From: DATHAP01 sp963762865
GTDB taxonomy: Bacteria; Actinomycetota; Actinomycetes; JACCUZ01
Assembly: GCA_963762865.1 (NCBI GenBank)
Contig: CAVXNC010000011.1
Location: 62,001-126,000 of the forward strand
Reading direction: 5' to 3'
Length of the DNA stretch: 64,000 nt
The notes below the pieces were generated by a model that saw only the letters and a list, made by a program, of their open reading frames with translations, was not told where the DNA came from and ran no database searches. Below, piece by piece: positions 51,791-60,803 of the stretch. Position 1 is the first letter of the stretch, and the number at the start of each line of letters is the position of its first letter. The translations under genes and the position numbers were made by a program.

Positions 51791-54253
51791 GTGGCCCGCA
51801 GGACCAAGACGCCTCCCCCTTCGGACGGCGACTTCATCGAGAAGATCACCGACATCGACGTCTCCGACGAGATGCAGGGGTCCTTCCTCGAGTACGCCTA
51901 CTCCGTTATCTACAGCCGCGCGCTGCCCGACGCGCGCGACGGGCTGAAGCCGGTGCACCGGCGGATCCTCTTCCGGATGGCCGAGATGGGGCTGCGGCCC
52001 GACCGGGGCCACGTGAAGTGCGCCCGCGTCGTCGGCGACGTGATGGCCTCGCTGCACCCGCACGGCGACACGGCGATCTACGACACCCTGGTGCGGATGG
52101 CGCAGCCCTGGTCGCTGCGGCTGCCGCTGGTCGACGGGCACGGCAACTTCGGCACGCTGGGCAACGACGACCCGCCCGCGGCCTACCGCTACACCGAGTG
52201 CCGCCTCACGCCGGCCGCGATCACGATGACCGCGGGGATCGACGAGCAGGTCGTCGACCTCCGGCCCAACTACGACGACCGCGAGCTCGAGCCCGAGGTC
52301 CTGCCGGCCGCCTTCCCCAACCTGCTGGTCAACGGCGCGGCCGGCATCGCGGTCGGCATGGCGACCAACATGCCGCCGCACAACCTGGTCGAGGTCATCT
52401 CCGCGGCCCGGCACCTGCTCAAGCACCCCGACGCCGACCTCGACGCGCTGATGCGCTTCGTCCCCGGCCCCGACCTGCCGACCGGCGGCAAGATCGTCGG
52501 GCTCGACGGCATCCGCGACGCCTACGAGGCCGGCCGCGGCACGTTCCGCACCCGGGCCACCGCCCGCGTCGAGAGCGTCACGCCGCGCCGCAAGGGCATC
52601 GTCGTCACCGAGCTGCCGTGGGGCGTCGGCCCCGAGCGGGTGAAGGAGAAGATCGCCGAGCTGGTCCGCAGCAAGAAGCTGCAGGGCATCACCGCGGTCG
52701 ACGACTACACCGACCGCACGGTCGGCCTGCGGCTGGTCATCGAGATCAAGAACGGCTTCAACCCCGAGGCGATCCTCGACCAGCTCTACCGGCTGACGCC
52801 CCTCGAGGAGACCTTCGGCATCAACAACGTGGCGCTGGTCGACGGCCAGCCGCGGACGCTGGGGCTCAAGGAGCTGCTCGAGGTCTACGTCGCGCACCGG
52901 CTCGACGTCGTACGCCGTCGGAGCCTGCACCGGCGGACGAAGGCCGAGGAGCGGCTGCACCTGGTCGACGGCCTGCTCGTCGCGATCCTCGACATCGACG
53001 AGGTCATCCAGGTCATCCGCACCAGTGACGACGCCGCGGCGGCCCGCGAGCGGCTGATGTCGGTCTTCGACCTGAGCGAGACGCAGACCAACTACATCCT
53101 CGACATGCCGCTGCGCCGGCTCACGAAGTTCTCCCGCATCGAGCTCGAGGCCGAGCAGGGGACGCTGCGCACCACCGTCGCCGAGCTCACCAAGATCATC
53201 GAGTCCGACGTCCTGCTGCGCGACGTGGTGTCCGGCGAGCTGGCCGACATCGCCAAGAACTTCGGCACCCCGCGGCGCACCGTGCTGCTCGAGTCGGCCG
53301 GTGTCCCGGCCACCAACGCGGTGCCGCTCGAGGTGTCGGACGACCCCTGCTTCGTGCTGCTCTCCTCGACGGGGTTGCTCGCCCGGACCCTGACCGACGA
53401 CCCGCTGCCCACCGAGGGTGCCCGGGCCAAGCACGACGTCGTCGTGTCGGTGGTGCGGACGACCGCCCGTGGCGAGGTGGCCGCGGTGACGTCCGCCGGC
53501 CGGATGGTCCGGCTCGGCGTGCTCGACGTCCCGGCCGTGCCGGCGACCGCCAGTGCCCCACACCTGTCCGGCGGGGCACCGGTGTCCGAGTTCCTGTCGC
53601 TCGACCGCGACGAGCGGGTGCTCGCGCTGTGCTCGCTGGACACCGACGGGCCGGGGCTCGCACTCGGCACGGCGCAGGGCGTGGTCAAGCGAGTGGCACC
53701 CGACTACCCGTCCAACAAGGACTCCTGGGAGGTGGTCGGCCTCAAGGACGGCGACCAGGTCGTCGGCGCCGTCGAGCTCGCCGATGAGACCGACGAGCTG
53801 GTCTTCGTCACCACCGACGCGCAGCTGCTGCACTTCCCGGCGTCGAACGTCCGCCCGCAGGGCAGGTCGGCCGGCGGCATGGCCGGCGTCCGGCTCGCCG
53901 CGGGGGCGTCGACGGTCTTCTTCGGGACGGTGCCGGCAGGCGCCGATGCCGCCGTCGTCACGGTCTCCGGGTCGTCGTCGGCGCTGCCCGGCACCGACGC
54001 CGGGTCGGTCAAGGTCACCCCGTTCCCGGAGTACCCGGCGAAGGGTCGCGGGACCGGCGGCGTGCGATGCCACCGCTTCCTGCGCGGCGAGGACGTCCTG
54101 ACGCTCGCGTGGGCCGGCGAGGCACCGCCGATGGCGGCGGCGGCCACCGGCGTGGCGGTCGACCTTCCTGCGGCGACCGGACGGCGCGACGGCTCGGGCG
54201 TGGCCGCCAGCCAGCCGCTCGCCGCCGTCAGCGGCCCGGTGCGCGGCCGCTGA
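51791..54253 (+). CDS. parC: DNA topoisomerase IV-type subunit A (ParC / second GyrA)
   Basis: An 820-residue type IIA topoisomerase cleavage subunit. The catalytic tyrosine is Tyr134 in AAYRYTECRL; the quinolone region is PHGDTAIYD (Thr94, Asp98). VDGHGNFGTLGNDDPPAA is the form seen in actinobacterial ParC rather than GyrA (GQGNFGS). The C-terminal beta-pinwheel lacks a GyrA-box (QRRGGKG), supporting decatenation rather than supercoiling. GTG 51791 has AGGAG eight bases upstream; an in-frame ATG at 51725 would add 22 unlikely residues. It partners with parE, 1.2 kb away and convergent. Confidence 0.93.
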   Translation: MARRTKTPPPSDGDFIEKITDIDVSDEMQGSFLEYAYSVIYSRALPDARDGLKPVHRRILFRMAEMGLRPDRGHVKCARVVGDVMASLHPHGDTAIYDTLVRMAQPWSLRLPLVDGHGNFGTLGNDDPPAAYRYTECRLTPAAITMTAGIDEQVVDLRPNYDDRELEPEVLPAAFPNLLVNGAAGIAVGMATNMPPHNLVEVISAARHLLKHPDADLDALMRFVPGPDLPTGGKIVGLDGIRDAYEAGRGTFRTRATARVESVTPRRKGIVVTELPWGVGPERVKEKIAELVRSKKLQGITAVDDYTDRTVGLRLVIEIKNGFNPEAILDQLYRLTPLEETFGINNVALVDGQPRTLGLKELLEVYVAHRLDVVRRRSLHRRTKAEERLHLVDGLLVAILDIDEVIQVIRTSDDAAAARERLMSVFDLSETQTNYILDMPLRRLTKFSRIELEAEQGTLRTTVAELTKIIESDVLLRDVVSGELADIAKNFGTPRRTVLLESAGVPATNAVPLEVSDDPCFVLLSSTGLLARTLTDDPLPTEGARAKHDVVVSVVRTTARGEVAAVTSAGRMVRLGVLDVPAVPATASAPHLSGGAPVSEFLSLDRDERVLALCSLDTDGPGLALGTAQGVVKRVAPDYPSNKDSWEVVGLKDGDQVVGAVELADETDELVFVTTDAQLLHFPASNVRPQGRSAGGMAGVRLAAGASTVFFGTVPAGADAAVVTVSGSSSALPGTDAGSVKVTPFPEYPAKGRGTGGVRCHRFLRGEDVLTLAWAGEAPPMAAAATGVAVDLPAATGRRDGSGVAASQPLAAVSGPVRGR

Positions 54254-54269
54254 GACAAGCCGCATCCGG

Positions 54270-54512
54270 TCAGGCGGCGTAGCCCTCGGAGAGGTAGGCG
54301 TCGAGGGCCGCGAAACCTTCGTCGACGTACGACGTGAAGCCGGTGCCAACGGGCGGCCAGCCGATGGCTGACGCCGGAGGCTGGTCGTCGGCCGGCAGCA
54401 CGGCGACCGGCGCCGAGGCCGCGCCGCCCGCGGACCCCGTCTTCCGGCAGTGCCACCACCAGGCCACGACGGCGAAGTACCCCGTCGTCAGCAGGGCCAG
54501 GAGGATCAGCAT
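54270..54512 (-). CDS. Small single-pass membrane protein (80 aa)
   Basis: An 80-residue protein, MLILLALLTTGYFAVVAWWWHCRKTG, with one N-terminal transmembrane segment (about 2-20) followed by a Pro/Ala-rich linker and VDEGFAALDAYLSEGYAA. ATG 54512. G/C bias is good and the frame is tail-to-tail with parC (16 bp). Function unknown. The 204 bp between it and the next gene carry only a short minus-strand frame (54582-54710, VYLTTGILLAIGVLPGLVNR...) with no ATG or GTG before the hydrophobic part, perhaps a second small membrane gene with a TTG start. Confidence 0.7.
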   Translation of the reverse strand: MLILLALLTTGYFAVVAWWWHCRKTGSAGGAASAPVAVLPADDQPPASAIGWPPVGTGFTSYVDEGFAALDAYLSEGYAA

Positions 54513-54716
54513 GTCTAGTCCATCGGCCGCCGATCCGCGGTTCTTCAGCCTTTCCGAGCGGTCCGACCAGTCTTTGGACAGCTACCCGGCGTCGGCCATC
54601 CGCTCGGCGTCCGGGTCGCCGGAGTTGCCCACGAACGCCCGGTTCACCAGCCCCGGCAGGACGCCGATCGCGAGCAAGATCCCGGTCGTCAGGTAGACGC
54701 TGCCCTCGCGGTCGGG

Positions 54717-55385
54717 TCAGGGTGCCCAGGGGGCGTCGGGCAGGTGCTCGTCGAGCGATCCACCCGGCGCGCACGCGCCGGAGCGGTACTCGTCGGCCAT
54801 CTGCGGATAGACGTCGAGCCAGTACGTCCGGGCCAGTGCCCTGGCCTCGTCGTCGGACGCCCCGAGCAGGCGGGCGGTCCGGGCGTCCCGCTGCATCGCG
54901 GCGCACTCCGCCTCGGCCTCGACCGTCTGGCCGGCCAGGTGCCGCGCCTCGTGGCTGAGCACATGGACGGCCACGACCTCGTCCCTGGTCGGCGCTGCCT
55001 GCTCGCCCGCCAGGTAGCGCTCGAGGTCGGCGCACGGGCGCCGCTTGATCAGGGTGCGTGGCTCCGGCCGGCCATCGGCGTCGAAGCGCACCAGGCCGAG
55101 CTCGTTGCCGATGTCGATCATCTCCTGGCCGCGGCTCTGGCAGTCGACCGTCACGGGTGAGCCCACCAGCTCGCTCGCCACGTCGCTGAGCCGGTGCTGC
55201 AGCCGGTCCGCCTGCACGACGAGCAGAACACTGCCCACCGCGATGACGACGAGCAGCGAGGTGGAGACCACCGGGAACTGGCGGCGACGACCGAGCGCAT
55301 CGACCCGGTGGGTCGCCCAGCGCACCACGAGTGCAACCACCCCGAGGCCGGCCAGCCAGGCGAGGAGGGTCAGTCCGGTGGGCAC
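54717..55385 (-). CDS. Membrane-anchored HExxH-containing protein (222 aa)
   Basis: A 222-residue protein with two N-terminal transmembrane segments (about 5-24 and 40-58) and an extracytoplasmic domain. VHVLSHEARHLAGQTVEAEAECAAMQRD (about residues 140-167) contains HEARH, a metallopeptidase-like zinc motif, with a downstream acidic ExEAEC that could supply the third ligand. Related actinobacterial proteins beside parE are uncharacterised. GTG 55385 gives MPTGLTLLAW. Shares the strand with parE, 38 bp downstream of its stop. Confidence 0.82.
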   Translation of the reverse strand: MPTGLTLLAWLAGLGVVALVVRWATHRVDALGRRRQFPVVSTSLLVVIAVGSVLLVVQADRLQHRLSDVASELVGSPVTVDCQSRGQEMIDIGNELGLVRFDADGRPEPRTLIKRRPCADLERYLAGEQAAPTRDEVVAVHVLSHEARHLAGQTVEAEAECAAMQRDARTARLLGASDDEARALARTYWLDVYPQMADEYRSGACAPGGSLDEHLPDAPWAP

Positions 55386-55423
55386 CGGCGCGTCATCCGC
55401 TCATGCCGCTCAGACGCCGGAGG

Positions 55424-57520
55424 TCAGGCGTCGATGCTGGCGCGGTCGACCCGCGACGCGCCCGCGACCAGGAAGTCGCGACGCGGCGCCACGTCGTTGC
55501 CCATCAGGAGCTCGAAGACCTGCTCGGCCGACTCGAGGTCGCCGATCGTGACCCGGCGCAGCATCCGGTGCCGTGGATCCATCGTGGTCTCCGCGAGCTG
55601 GTCGGCGTCCATCTCACCGAGTCCCTTGTAGCGCTGGATCGGCTCCTTGTAGCGCTTGTTCTTGCGCTGCAGGTCGGTGATCGTCTTGCGCATCTGCTGC
55701 TCGCTGTAGGTGTAGACGACGTCGTTGCGCTTGCTGCCGCTGTTGACGACCTCGATGCGGTGCAGCGGCGGCACGGCGGCGAAGACGCGCCCCTCCTCGA
55801 CCAGCGGGCGCATGTAGCGGTAGAAGAGCGTCAGCAGCAGGCATCGGATGTGGGCGCCGTCGACGTCGGCGTCCGCCATCAGAACCACGCGTCCGTAGCG
55901 GGCTGCGGAGCTGTCGAACGTACGCCCGGAGCCGGCCCCCATGACCTGGATGATCGCCGCGCACTCGGTGTTCTTGAGCATGTCGGCGGCCGAGGCCTTC
56001 TGGACGTTGAGGATCTTGCCGCGGATCGGCAGCAAGGCCTGGAACTCGCTGTTGCGTGCCAGCTTCGCGGTTCCGAGAGCCGAGTCGCCCTCGACGATGA
56101 AGAGCTCGCTGCGCCCGACGTCATCGCTGCGGCAGTCGACGAGCTTGGCGGGCAGCGACGACGTCTCGAGTGCGTTCTTGCGGCGCTGAAGCTCTTTGTG
56201 CGCCCGCGCGGCGACCCGAGTGCGCGCCGCGGCTGCCACCTTGTCGAGGATCGCCTTCGCCTGCGTCTTGCCGCCGCGCTTGGGGTTGGTGAGAGCGAGC
56301 TTCAGCTCCCTGCCGACGACCGCGGCGACGATGCGTGACGCGGCCGAGGTGCCGAGCACCTCCTTGGTCTGGCCCTCGAACTGCGGCTCGGCCAGCCGGA
56401 CGGTCACCACGGCCGTCATTCCTTCGAGGACGTCGTCCTTGATGACGTCGTCCTCGGCGGCTCGGAGGACCCGCTGGGCGCGCAGCGCCTCGTTGAGGGT
56501 CTTGGCGAGCGCGCGCTCGAAGCCCTGCAGGTGGGTGCCGCCCTTGGGAGTCGCGATGATGTTGACGAAGGACCGGACGGTGGTGTCATAGCCGGTCCCC
56601 CAGCGCAGGGCGATGTCGACCGTCAGCTCGCGATCCACGTCCTGCGGGTTCATGTGACCCTGGTCGTCGAGCACCGGCACCGTCTCGGTGAAGTGCCCGA
56701 CACCCTGCAAGCGCAGCACGTCACTGACCGACTGGTCCGGCGCGAGGAACTCGCAGAACTCGCTGATGCCGCCGTCGTAGCGGAACGTCTGCTCGCCGAC
56801 CTCGTCGGTGCGGGCGTCGCGCACGGTGATGGTCAGTCCGGGAACGAGGAAGGCGGTCTGCCTCGCCCGGTTGTGCAGCTCGTCCAGGGTGATCGCTGCG
56901 TCCTTGAGGAAGACCTGCTGGTCCGCCCAGTAGCGGATGCGCGTCCCGGTGCGCTTCTTGGTCACCTTGCCGACCACGCGAACCCCGGACTTGCTCACGA
57001 AGGGCGAGTCGGGGGTCCCGTTGCCGAACGTGCCGGGCGCGCCGCGGCGGAAGCTCATCGCATGCGTCTTGCCGCCACGGTCCACCTCGACGTCGAGCCT
57101 CGCTGCCAGCGCGTTGACCACCGACGCGCCCACTCCGTGCAGTCCACCGGTGGCGACGTACGACCCTCCACCGAACTTGCCGCCGGCGTGCAGCTTGGTC
57201 ATCACGACCTCGACCCCGGACAGGCCAGTTCGCGGCTCGACGTCGACCGGGATGCCGCGCCCGTCGTCGCGCACCTCGACGGACCCGTCGGGGTGCAGCT
57301 CGACCTCGATGAGCGTGCAGTGGCCGCCCAGGGCCTCGTCCACCGCGTTGTCGATGATCTCCCAGAGACAGTGCATCAGGCCGCGCGAGTCGGTGGACCC
57401 GATGTACATGCCGGGCCGCTTGCGCACGGCCTCCAGACCCTCGAGGACCAGCAGGTTGCGGGCCGAGTAGGCATCCGGCTCGAACTCGCCGTCACTGCGC
57501 GCGTGGAGGGTCTGGGTCAC
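55424..57520 (-). CDS. parE: DNA topoisomerase IV-type subunit B (ParE / second GyrB)
   Basis: A 698-residue GHKL/Toprim ATPase subunit. ATP-site motifs EIIDNAVDEALGGH, DDGRGIPV and GGLHGVGASVVNALA are at about residues 55-140. The transducer domain includes the QTK-type loop GQTKEVLGTSAA near 375. The Toprim metal motifs are EGDSALG (about 460) and DADVDGAHI (about 555). It forms the tetramer with ParC for chromosome decatenation. GTG 57520; no insertion typical of gamma-proteobacterial GyrB. Confidence 0.95.
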   Translation of the reverse strand: MTQTLHARSDGEFEPDAYSARNLLVLEGLEAVRKRPGMYIGSTDSRGLMHCLWEIIDNAVDEALGGHCTLIEVELHPDGSVEVRDDGRGIPVDVEPRTGLSGVEVVMTKLHAGGKFGGGSYVATGGLHGVGASVVNALAARLDVEVDRGGKTHAMSFRRGAPGTFGNGTPDSPFVSKSGVRVVGKVTKKRTGTRIRYWADQQVFLKDAAITLDELHNRARQTAFLVPGLTITVRDARTDEVGEQTFRYDGGISEFCEFLAPDQSVSDVLRLQGVGHFTETVPVLDDQGHMNPQDVDRELTVDIALRWGTGYDTTVRSFVNIIATPKGGTHLQGFERALAKTLNEALRAQRVLRAAEDDVIKDDVLEGMTAVVTVRLAEPQFEGQTKEVLGTSAASRIVAAVVGRELKLALTNPKRGGKTQAKAILDKVAAAARTRVAARAHKELQRRKNALETSSLPAKLVDCRSDDVGRSELFIVEGDSALGTAKLARNSEFQALLPIRGKILNVQKASAADMLKNTECAAIIQVMGAGSGRTFDSSAARYGRVVLMADADVDGAHIRCLLLTLFYRYMRPLVEEGRVFAAVPPLHRIEVVNSGSKRNDVVYTYSEQQMRKTITDLQRKNKRYKEPIQRYKGLGEMDADQLAETTMDPRHRMLRRVTIGDLESAEQVFELLMGNDVAPRRDFLVAGASRVDRASIDA

Positions 57521-57857
57521 GTGGAGAGAGGCTACCGGCGGGGGTGGACACGGCAGCGGCCCCGCGCCGCGCCCGTCGCTGCGATTGCGGGAATCGGGAC
57601 AGATCGGTCAGTGCCGCTCGTCCGACCGGGTGACCCGACACGCCGTGACCGGCCCGTGATGCCACGGCGGGTTCGTCCGTGCTGTGAGATGGGCAACACA
57701 ACAACCTCAGGTCAACCGCTCCCGGGTCGTTACTCAGAGAGAAAATTCGCGCCCAGCGAAACCAGGACGGGTGGGCAAGGGGAACGAACAACAGGTGATT
57801 GACTGTTGGAACCCGTACGACCGCTCGACCCGAGAGCACCGAGACAGAAGGGGTGTC
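57521..57857. promoter_or_regulatory. Divergent promoter region between parE and the DUF7455 gene
   Basis: A 337-bp gene-free gap. GAAGGGG (57848-57854) is the ribosome site of the plus-strand gene. TTGACT at 57799-57804 is a possible -35, but no matching -10 lies 16-18 bp downstream. The central part (57690-57790) is AT-richer than its surroundings and probably contains both promoters. Confidence 0.4.
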
Positions 57858-58085
57858 GTGACCTCAGCACTTGCCTCGCACCCGCTGACGGCCCAGGACC
57901 GCTGTGACCGATGCGGCGCCCAGGCCTACATCCGCGTGACGATGGCCTCCGGCGGCGAGCTCCTGTTCTGTGCCCACCACGGGCACACCTACGAGAGCAA
58001 GCTGCGTGAGATCTCCGTCGACTTCCGCGACGACAGCTCGCGGCTCGTCGACACGCCGGCGACCGCACCCGACCCGGAGCACTGA
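57858..58085 (+). CDS. DUF7455-family zinc-binding protein
   Basis: A 75-residue protein from GTG 57858: VTSALASHPLTAQDRCDRCGAQAY, then LLFCAHHGHTYESKLREIS. CDRC and CAHH make a four-ligand zinc site. Families of this length sit beside the housekeeping sigma factor gene and parE in Streptomyces and relatives. The acidic C-terminus (DFRDDSSRLVDTP) is likely flexible. Function unknown. A terminator hairpin follows at 58129-58163. Confidence 0.92.
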   Translation: MTSALASHPLTAQDRCDRCGAQAYIRVTMASGGELLFCAHHGHTYESKLREISVDFRDDSSRLVDTPATAPDPEH

Positions 58086-58128
58086 CAGCCCACACCAGCG
58101 GGCGCCGCGCGCCCGCCGACGAACCTTC

Positions 58129-58163
58129 CGAGGACCCCGAGCCCACCCGGCCCGGGGTCCTCG
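58129..58163 (+). terminator. 11-bp perfect hairpin after the DUF7455 gene
   Basis: CGAGGACCCCG (58129-58139) pairs perfectly with CGGGGTCCTCG (58153-58163) over a 13-base loop, 43 bp after the stop. No T-run, as is common for actinobacterial terminators. Confidence 0.75.
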
Positions 58164-58246
58164 GCGTTCGCGGCGCCTCCCCGCGGGGGAGGCCCTGGAC
58201 CCTGCCTGCCGTTGACGGGCCGACCGGGCAGGCGTACCACGGAGTC

Positions 58247-58369
58247 ATGAGGCACCTGCCGGAACGTCACCAGTCCATCGCCCCGACCCCGTCCGTCTGG
58301 CTCGCGCTCGGCGCGGTGGCCCTGGTCATGGCGGTCATCTGGGTGGTCGTGGGGCTCGCCGCGAACTGA
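58247..58369 (+). CDS. Small membrane protein (40 aa)
   Basis: ATG 58247 to TGA 58369 encodes MRHLPERHQSIAPTPSVW followed by a single hydrophobic helix LALGAVALVMAVIWVVVGLA and a short end. GGAG lies close upstream (58241-58244). The charged cytoplasmic start, one transmembrane helix and G/C-rich third positions support a real mini-membrane protein. First of a run of very small genes. Function unknown. Confidence 0.6.
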   Translation: MRHLPERHQSIAPTPSVWLALGAVALVMAVIWVVVGLAAN

Positions 58370-58433
58370 GGTCCGACCCCGTCGCCGCCCTCTCTGCCGT
58401 TTCCGGCCGGTGACGCGGGGGCACGAGGGAGCC

Positions 58434-58553
58434 ATGCTGCTCCGGTGGGTCTGGCGGACCCTGGCACTCGTCCTCGGCAAGAAGGCCTGGTCCGCCTACC
58501 AGCGGCGCCGGCAGGCTGACCAGCGCGTGACCGTCGGTCGGGCACGTCGTTAG
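58434..58553 (+). CDS. Small basic protein (39 aa)
   Basis: ATG 58434 to TAG 58553 encodes MLLRWVWRTLALVLGKKAW, then SAYQRRRQADQRVTVGRARR. GAGGGAG (58425-58431) is a strong ribosome site directly ahead. The N-terminal half is an amphipathic or membrane-associating helix and the C-terminal half is arginine-rich, so it could bind membrane or nucleic acid. Unknown function. Confidence 0.6.
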   Translation: MLLRWVWRTLALVLGKKAWSAYQRRRQADQRVTVGRARR

Positions 58554-58600
58554 GCCGGTCGTCAGAAGGATCGGACGGGGCTACCCCTAAGGACCCAGAG

Positions 58601-58810
58601 ATGGCTGAGCACACGGACTCCGAGCTCGCTCTCCTCGGCATCCTCGCGACTGGCTTCGAGTCGCGACAGCAGCAGACCAACGGGCTGCACATCGGCGAAG
58701 AGGCCGGCCGCCGGGCGCACGAGGAGTCCCTGGAGCTCCAGCAGAAGGTCCTGCTGAACACCGGCGACACCGGCTCCGCGGGCCAGGCCCAGGCGGACGC
58801 GCCGGCGTAG
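58601..58810 (+). CDS. Small acidic helical protein (69 aa)
   Basis: ATG 58601 gives a 69-residue soluble product: MAEHTDSELALLGILATGFE followed by a Gln/Glu-rich helix (GEEAGRRAHEESLELQQKVLL) and an Ala-rich tail. GGACCCAGAG precedes the ATG only weakly. It has no domain I can name. It ends 39 bp before the convergent flippase-like gene. Confidence 0.5.
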   Translation: MAEHTDSELALLGILATGFESRQQQTNGLHIGEEAGRRAHEESLELQQKVLLNTGDTGSAGQAQADAPA

Positions 58811-58849
58811 CGAGGAAAGCGCCCGGCAGCCACTCAGCCCGACGCGCTC

Positions 58850-59896
58850 CTACCGCGGAGCCACGCGGGGGCCCCGCAGACGAACCCGCCAGCCGGCCCA
58901 CGCGACCGCACCGATCGGGATCGGCGCCCAGAAGGACGCCAGCCGGTAGAGCAGGGTGCCGACGATGGCCTGGTCGGCGGACACGCCGGCCAGGACGAGC
59001 ATCGCGGTGAGCCCGGTCTCGACGAAGCCGAGCCCGCCCGGGGTGATGGGGATCATGCCCAGCGCCGCCGCCACCACGTAGGCCAGCAGCACCAATGACG
59101 GCCGCGCGCTGGCGCCGACTGCGTAGAGCGCGGCGACCAGCGTCGAGTAGTCGAGCATCCGGTTGCCGGCGGCGCTGCCGAGGGCCCGCAGCCAGCGGCC
59201 GCGGAAGGCAGCGGCGACCGAGTCCCGCTCGGCGAGGAAGCCGCGCTGCACAGCGGCCGGGTCCGTCCTGCGCCGCACGAGGTGCACGGCGTGCCCGGCG
59301 ACCCGGCCGACGACGCGGACCAGCCCGTCCCAGTGCAGGAGGGCCAGGCCGAGCCCCACGATCACGACCGCGACGACCAGGGAAACCACGAGGCCCAGCT
59401 CGAGCTGCCGGGCCGGTGGCGGCCCGATGAGCACGGCCGGAACGGTCAGCACGGGGAGCGCGAGCAGGACGCCGGTCGACAGCAGGCCGGTCGCACCGAG
59501 GACGGCTCCGACGGTCCGCGGCGGGTGCCCGGAACGGATCAGCATCTGGGCCTGGACCACGCCTCCGGTGGCCGGACCGCCGGGCACCACCTTCCCGGCC
59601 GCCCCGCCGGCCAGCTGCGAGGCCGCGATGTCGAGGATCCGCCCGCCGCCGAGCGCGATCCGGATCAACAGCCACAGGCATGCGAAGCTCGCGAGCTCGA
59701 GCACAGCCACCACGAGGAACCACCAGGGGCGCACGTCGCCCAGGCTCGGCCAGGCATCGAGCAGCGTCAGCAGGCTGGGTGCGACGACGTACAGCCCGAT
59801 GCCGGTCACGACGAGCCCGGCGACCCGCCCGCCCCACCGGCGCACCCACCTGCCCACCGCCCCACGGTCCCAGGTCGGCACGGTCTGGCAGGTCAC
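58850..59896 (-). CDS. Lysylphosphatidylglycerol synthase transmembrane-domain (UPF0104) protein
   Basis: A 348-residue membrane protein with about eight to nine hydrophobic segments, matching the stand-alone flippase-like domain of MprF. Signatures: ASQLAGGAAGKVVPGGPATGGVVQAQML (about 90-118, strongly conserved in the family) and ITPGGLGFVETGLTAMLVLAG (about 280-300). There is no synthase domain, so it may flip lipids or help cell-envelope synthesis. ATG 59896. Divergent from the next gene by 59 bp. Confidence 0.9.
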   Translation of the reverse strand: MTCQTVPTWDRGAVGRWVRRWGGRVAGLVVTGIGLYVVAPSLLTLLDAWPSLGDVRPWWFLVVAVLELASFACLWLLIRIALGGGRILDIAASQLAGGAAGKVVPGGPATGGVVQAQMLIRSGHPPRTVGAVLGATGLLSTGVLLALPVLTVPAVLIGPPPARQLELGLVVSLVVAVVIVGLGLALLHWDGLVRVVGRVAGHAVHLVRRRTDPAAVQRGFLAERDSVAAAFRGRWLRALGSAAGNRMLDYSTLVAALYAVGASARPSLVLLAYVVAAALGMIPITPGGLGFVETGLTAMLVLAGVSADQAIVGTLLYRLASFWAPIPIGAVAWAGWRVRLRGPRVAPR

Positions 59897-59955
59897 CCGT
59901 CATGGGGGACCCACAGGTCCCCGCGCGTCTCTACGGTCGGAGCGGGGAGGGCTCC

Positions 59956-60471
59956 ATGTCGTCGACCGTGCCGTACGTCGCGAGGTACCGGGTTGCGTGG
60001 GCCGCCACGACCCGGGTCGTGCTCGGAACGGGCGTGGGGATCGTCGCGGCGTGCTTCGTGCTGGTGCTCCCCTGGCTGTCCGCCGTGCTGATGCTCGGCG
60101 GCTGGGCCGGGCGCCGCCGGCTCGACCAGCTCGTCGACGAGGTGCGCGCCGCCGCCGCTGGCAACGAGGCTGCCGTCCTGCTCTCGGTCGGGTTGCTGGC
60201 CAGCGTCGGATGGACGATCCTCCTGGGCGCGGCGGGTGCAGCGGTCGTCGTGGTGACGTTGCTGGGCGTCGCGCCGCTCCTGCTGGACCGGCTTCGCGAG
60301 CACGACCGGCGGACCGCGTGGGAGGCCAGCGAGCGAGCCCTGCTGCTGGCGAACACCCCCGCCGCCAGGCTGTGGGTGGTTCGGCAACGGGCGACGTACC
60401 TCGACGATCTCGAACGCCGGGACCCCGAACGCTTCGCGGAGCTGACGCGAGACCTCACCAACTACGGATGA
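59956..60471 (+). CDS. Hypothetical membrane protein (171 aa)
   Basis: A 171-residue protein from ATG 59956, with GGGGAGGG just upstream. Two hydrophobic hairpins (about 15-48 and 72-105) flank a cytoplasmic charged loop RRRLDQLVDEVRAAAAGNEAA. The C-terminal third is soluble and Arg/Glu-rich. No domain recognised. It stands between the flippase-like gene and a SHOCT protein gene. Confidence 0.7.
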   Translation: MSSTVPYVARYRVAWAATTRVVLGTGVGIVAACFVLVLPWLSAVLMLGGWAGRRRLDQLVDEVRAAAAGNEAAVLLSVGLLASVGWTILLGAAGAAVVVVTLLGVAPLLLDRLREHDRRTAWEASERALLLANTPAARLWVVRQRATYLDDLERRDPERFAELTRDLTNYG

Positions 60472-60552
60472 GCGAGGCCGCCCATCAGGCCTCGGCTGAG
60501 CCGCGCACGGTCGGCGAGCGCGTGTTGCTCGGCCACTCGCTGCTCGACCGCG

Positions 60553-60741
60553 TCACCGAGAGGCGAGTGCGGCCCGTTGCTCGGCGACGACCATCCCCCG
60601 CGCCCGCTGGAACTCAGCCTCGGTGAGCACACCGCGGTCGCGTAGTGCGGCTAGCTCGCGCAGGGTGTCGACCAGGTCCCAGCTCTCACCGGCTAGCCCG
60701 CGCTCTGCCTCGACCCGGTGGGCGGACCCACTGGACGCCAT
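60553..60741 (-). CDS. SHOCT-domain protein (62 aa)
   Basis: A 62-residue protein: an unstructured start followed by the SHOCT motif LRELAALRDRGVLTEAEFQRARGMVV (about residues 27-52), a short helical hairpin that commonly ends other proteins. ATG 60741 has GAGGAGG close upstream. SHOCT modules often mediate oligomerisation or membrane-associated assembly. A free-standing SHOCT protein next to a DUF1269 protein is a frequent pairing in actinomycetes. Confidence 0.8.
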   Translation of the reverse strand: MASSGSAHRVEAERGLAGESWDLVDTLRELAALRDRGVLTEAEFQRARGMVVAEQRAALASR

Positions 60742-60803
60742 CGCGCTCCTCCTCACTGCCGGTGCGGCGGGCCCGCAGGGGTGGGCGCCGCCACATCGTG
60801 CCT

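Noticed and set aside
51479..54349. 956-codon minus-strand open frame
   Set aside because: Antisense to parC, whose catalytic motifs are intact.
54582..54710. Short hydrophobic minus-strand frame between two small membrane genes
   Set aside because: No ATG or GTG before the hydrophobic part; would need a TTG start.
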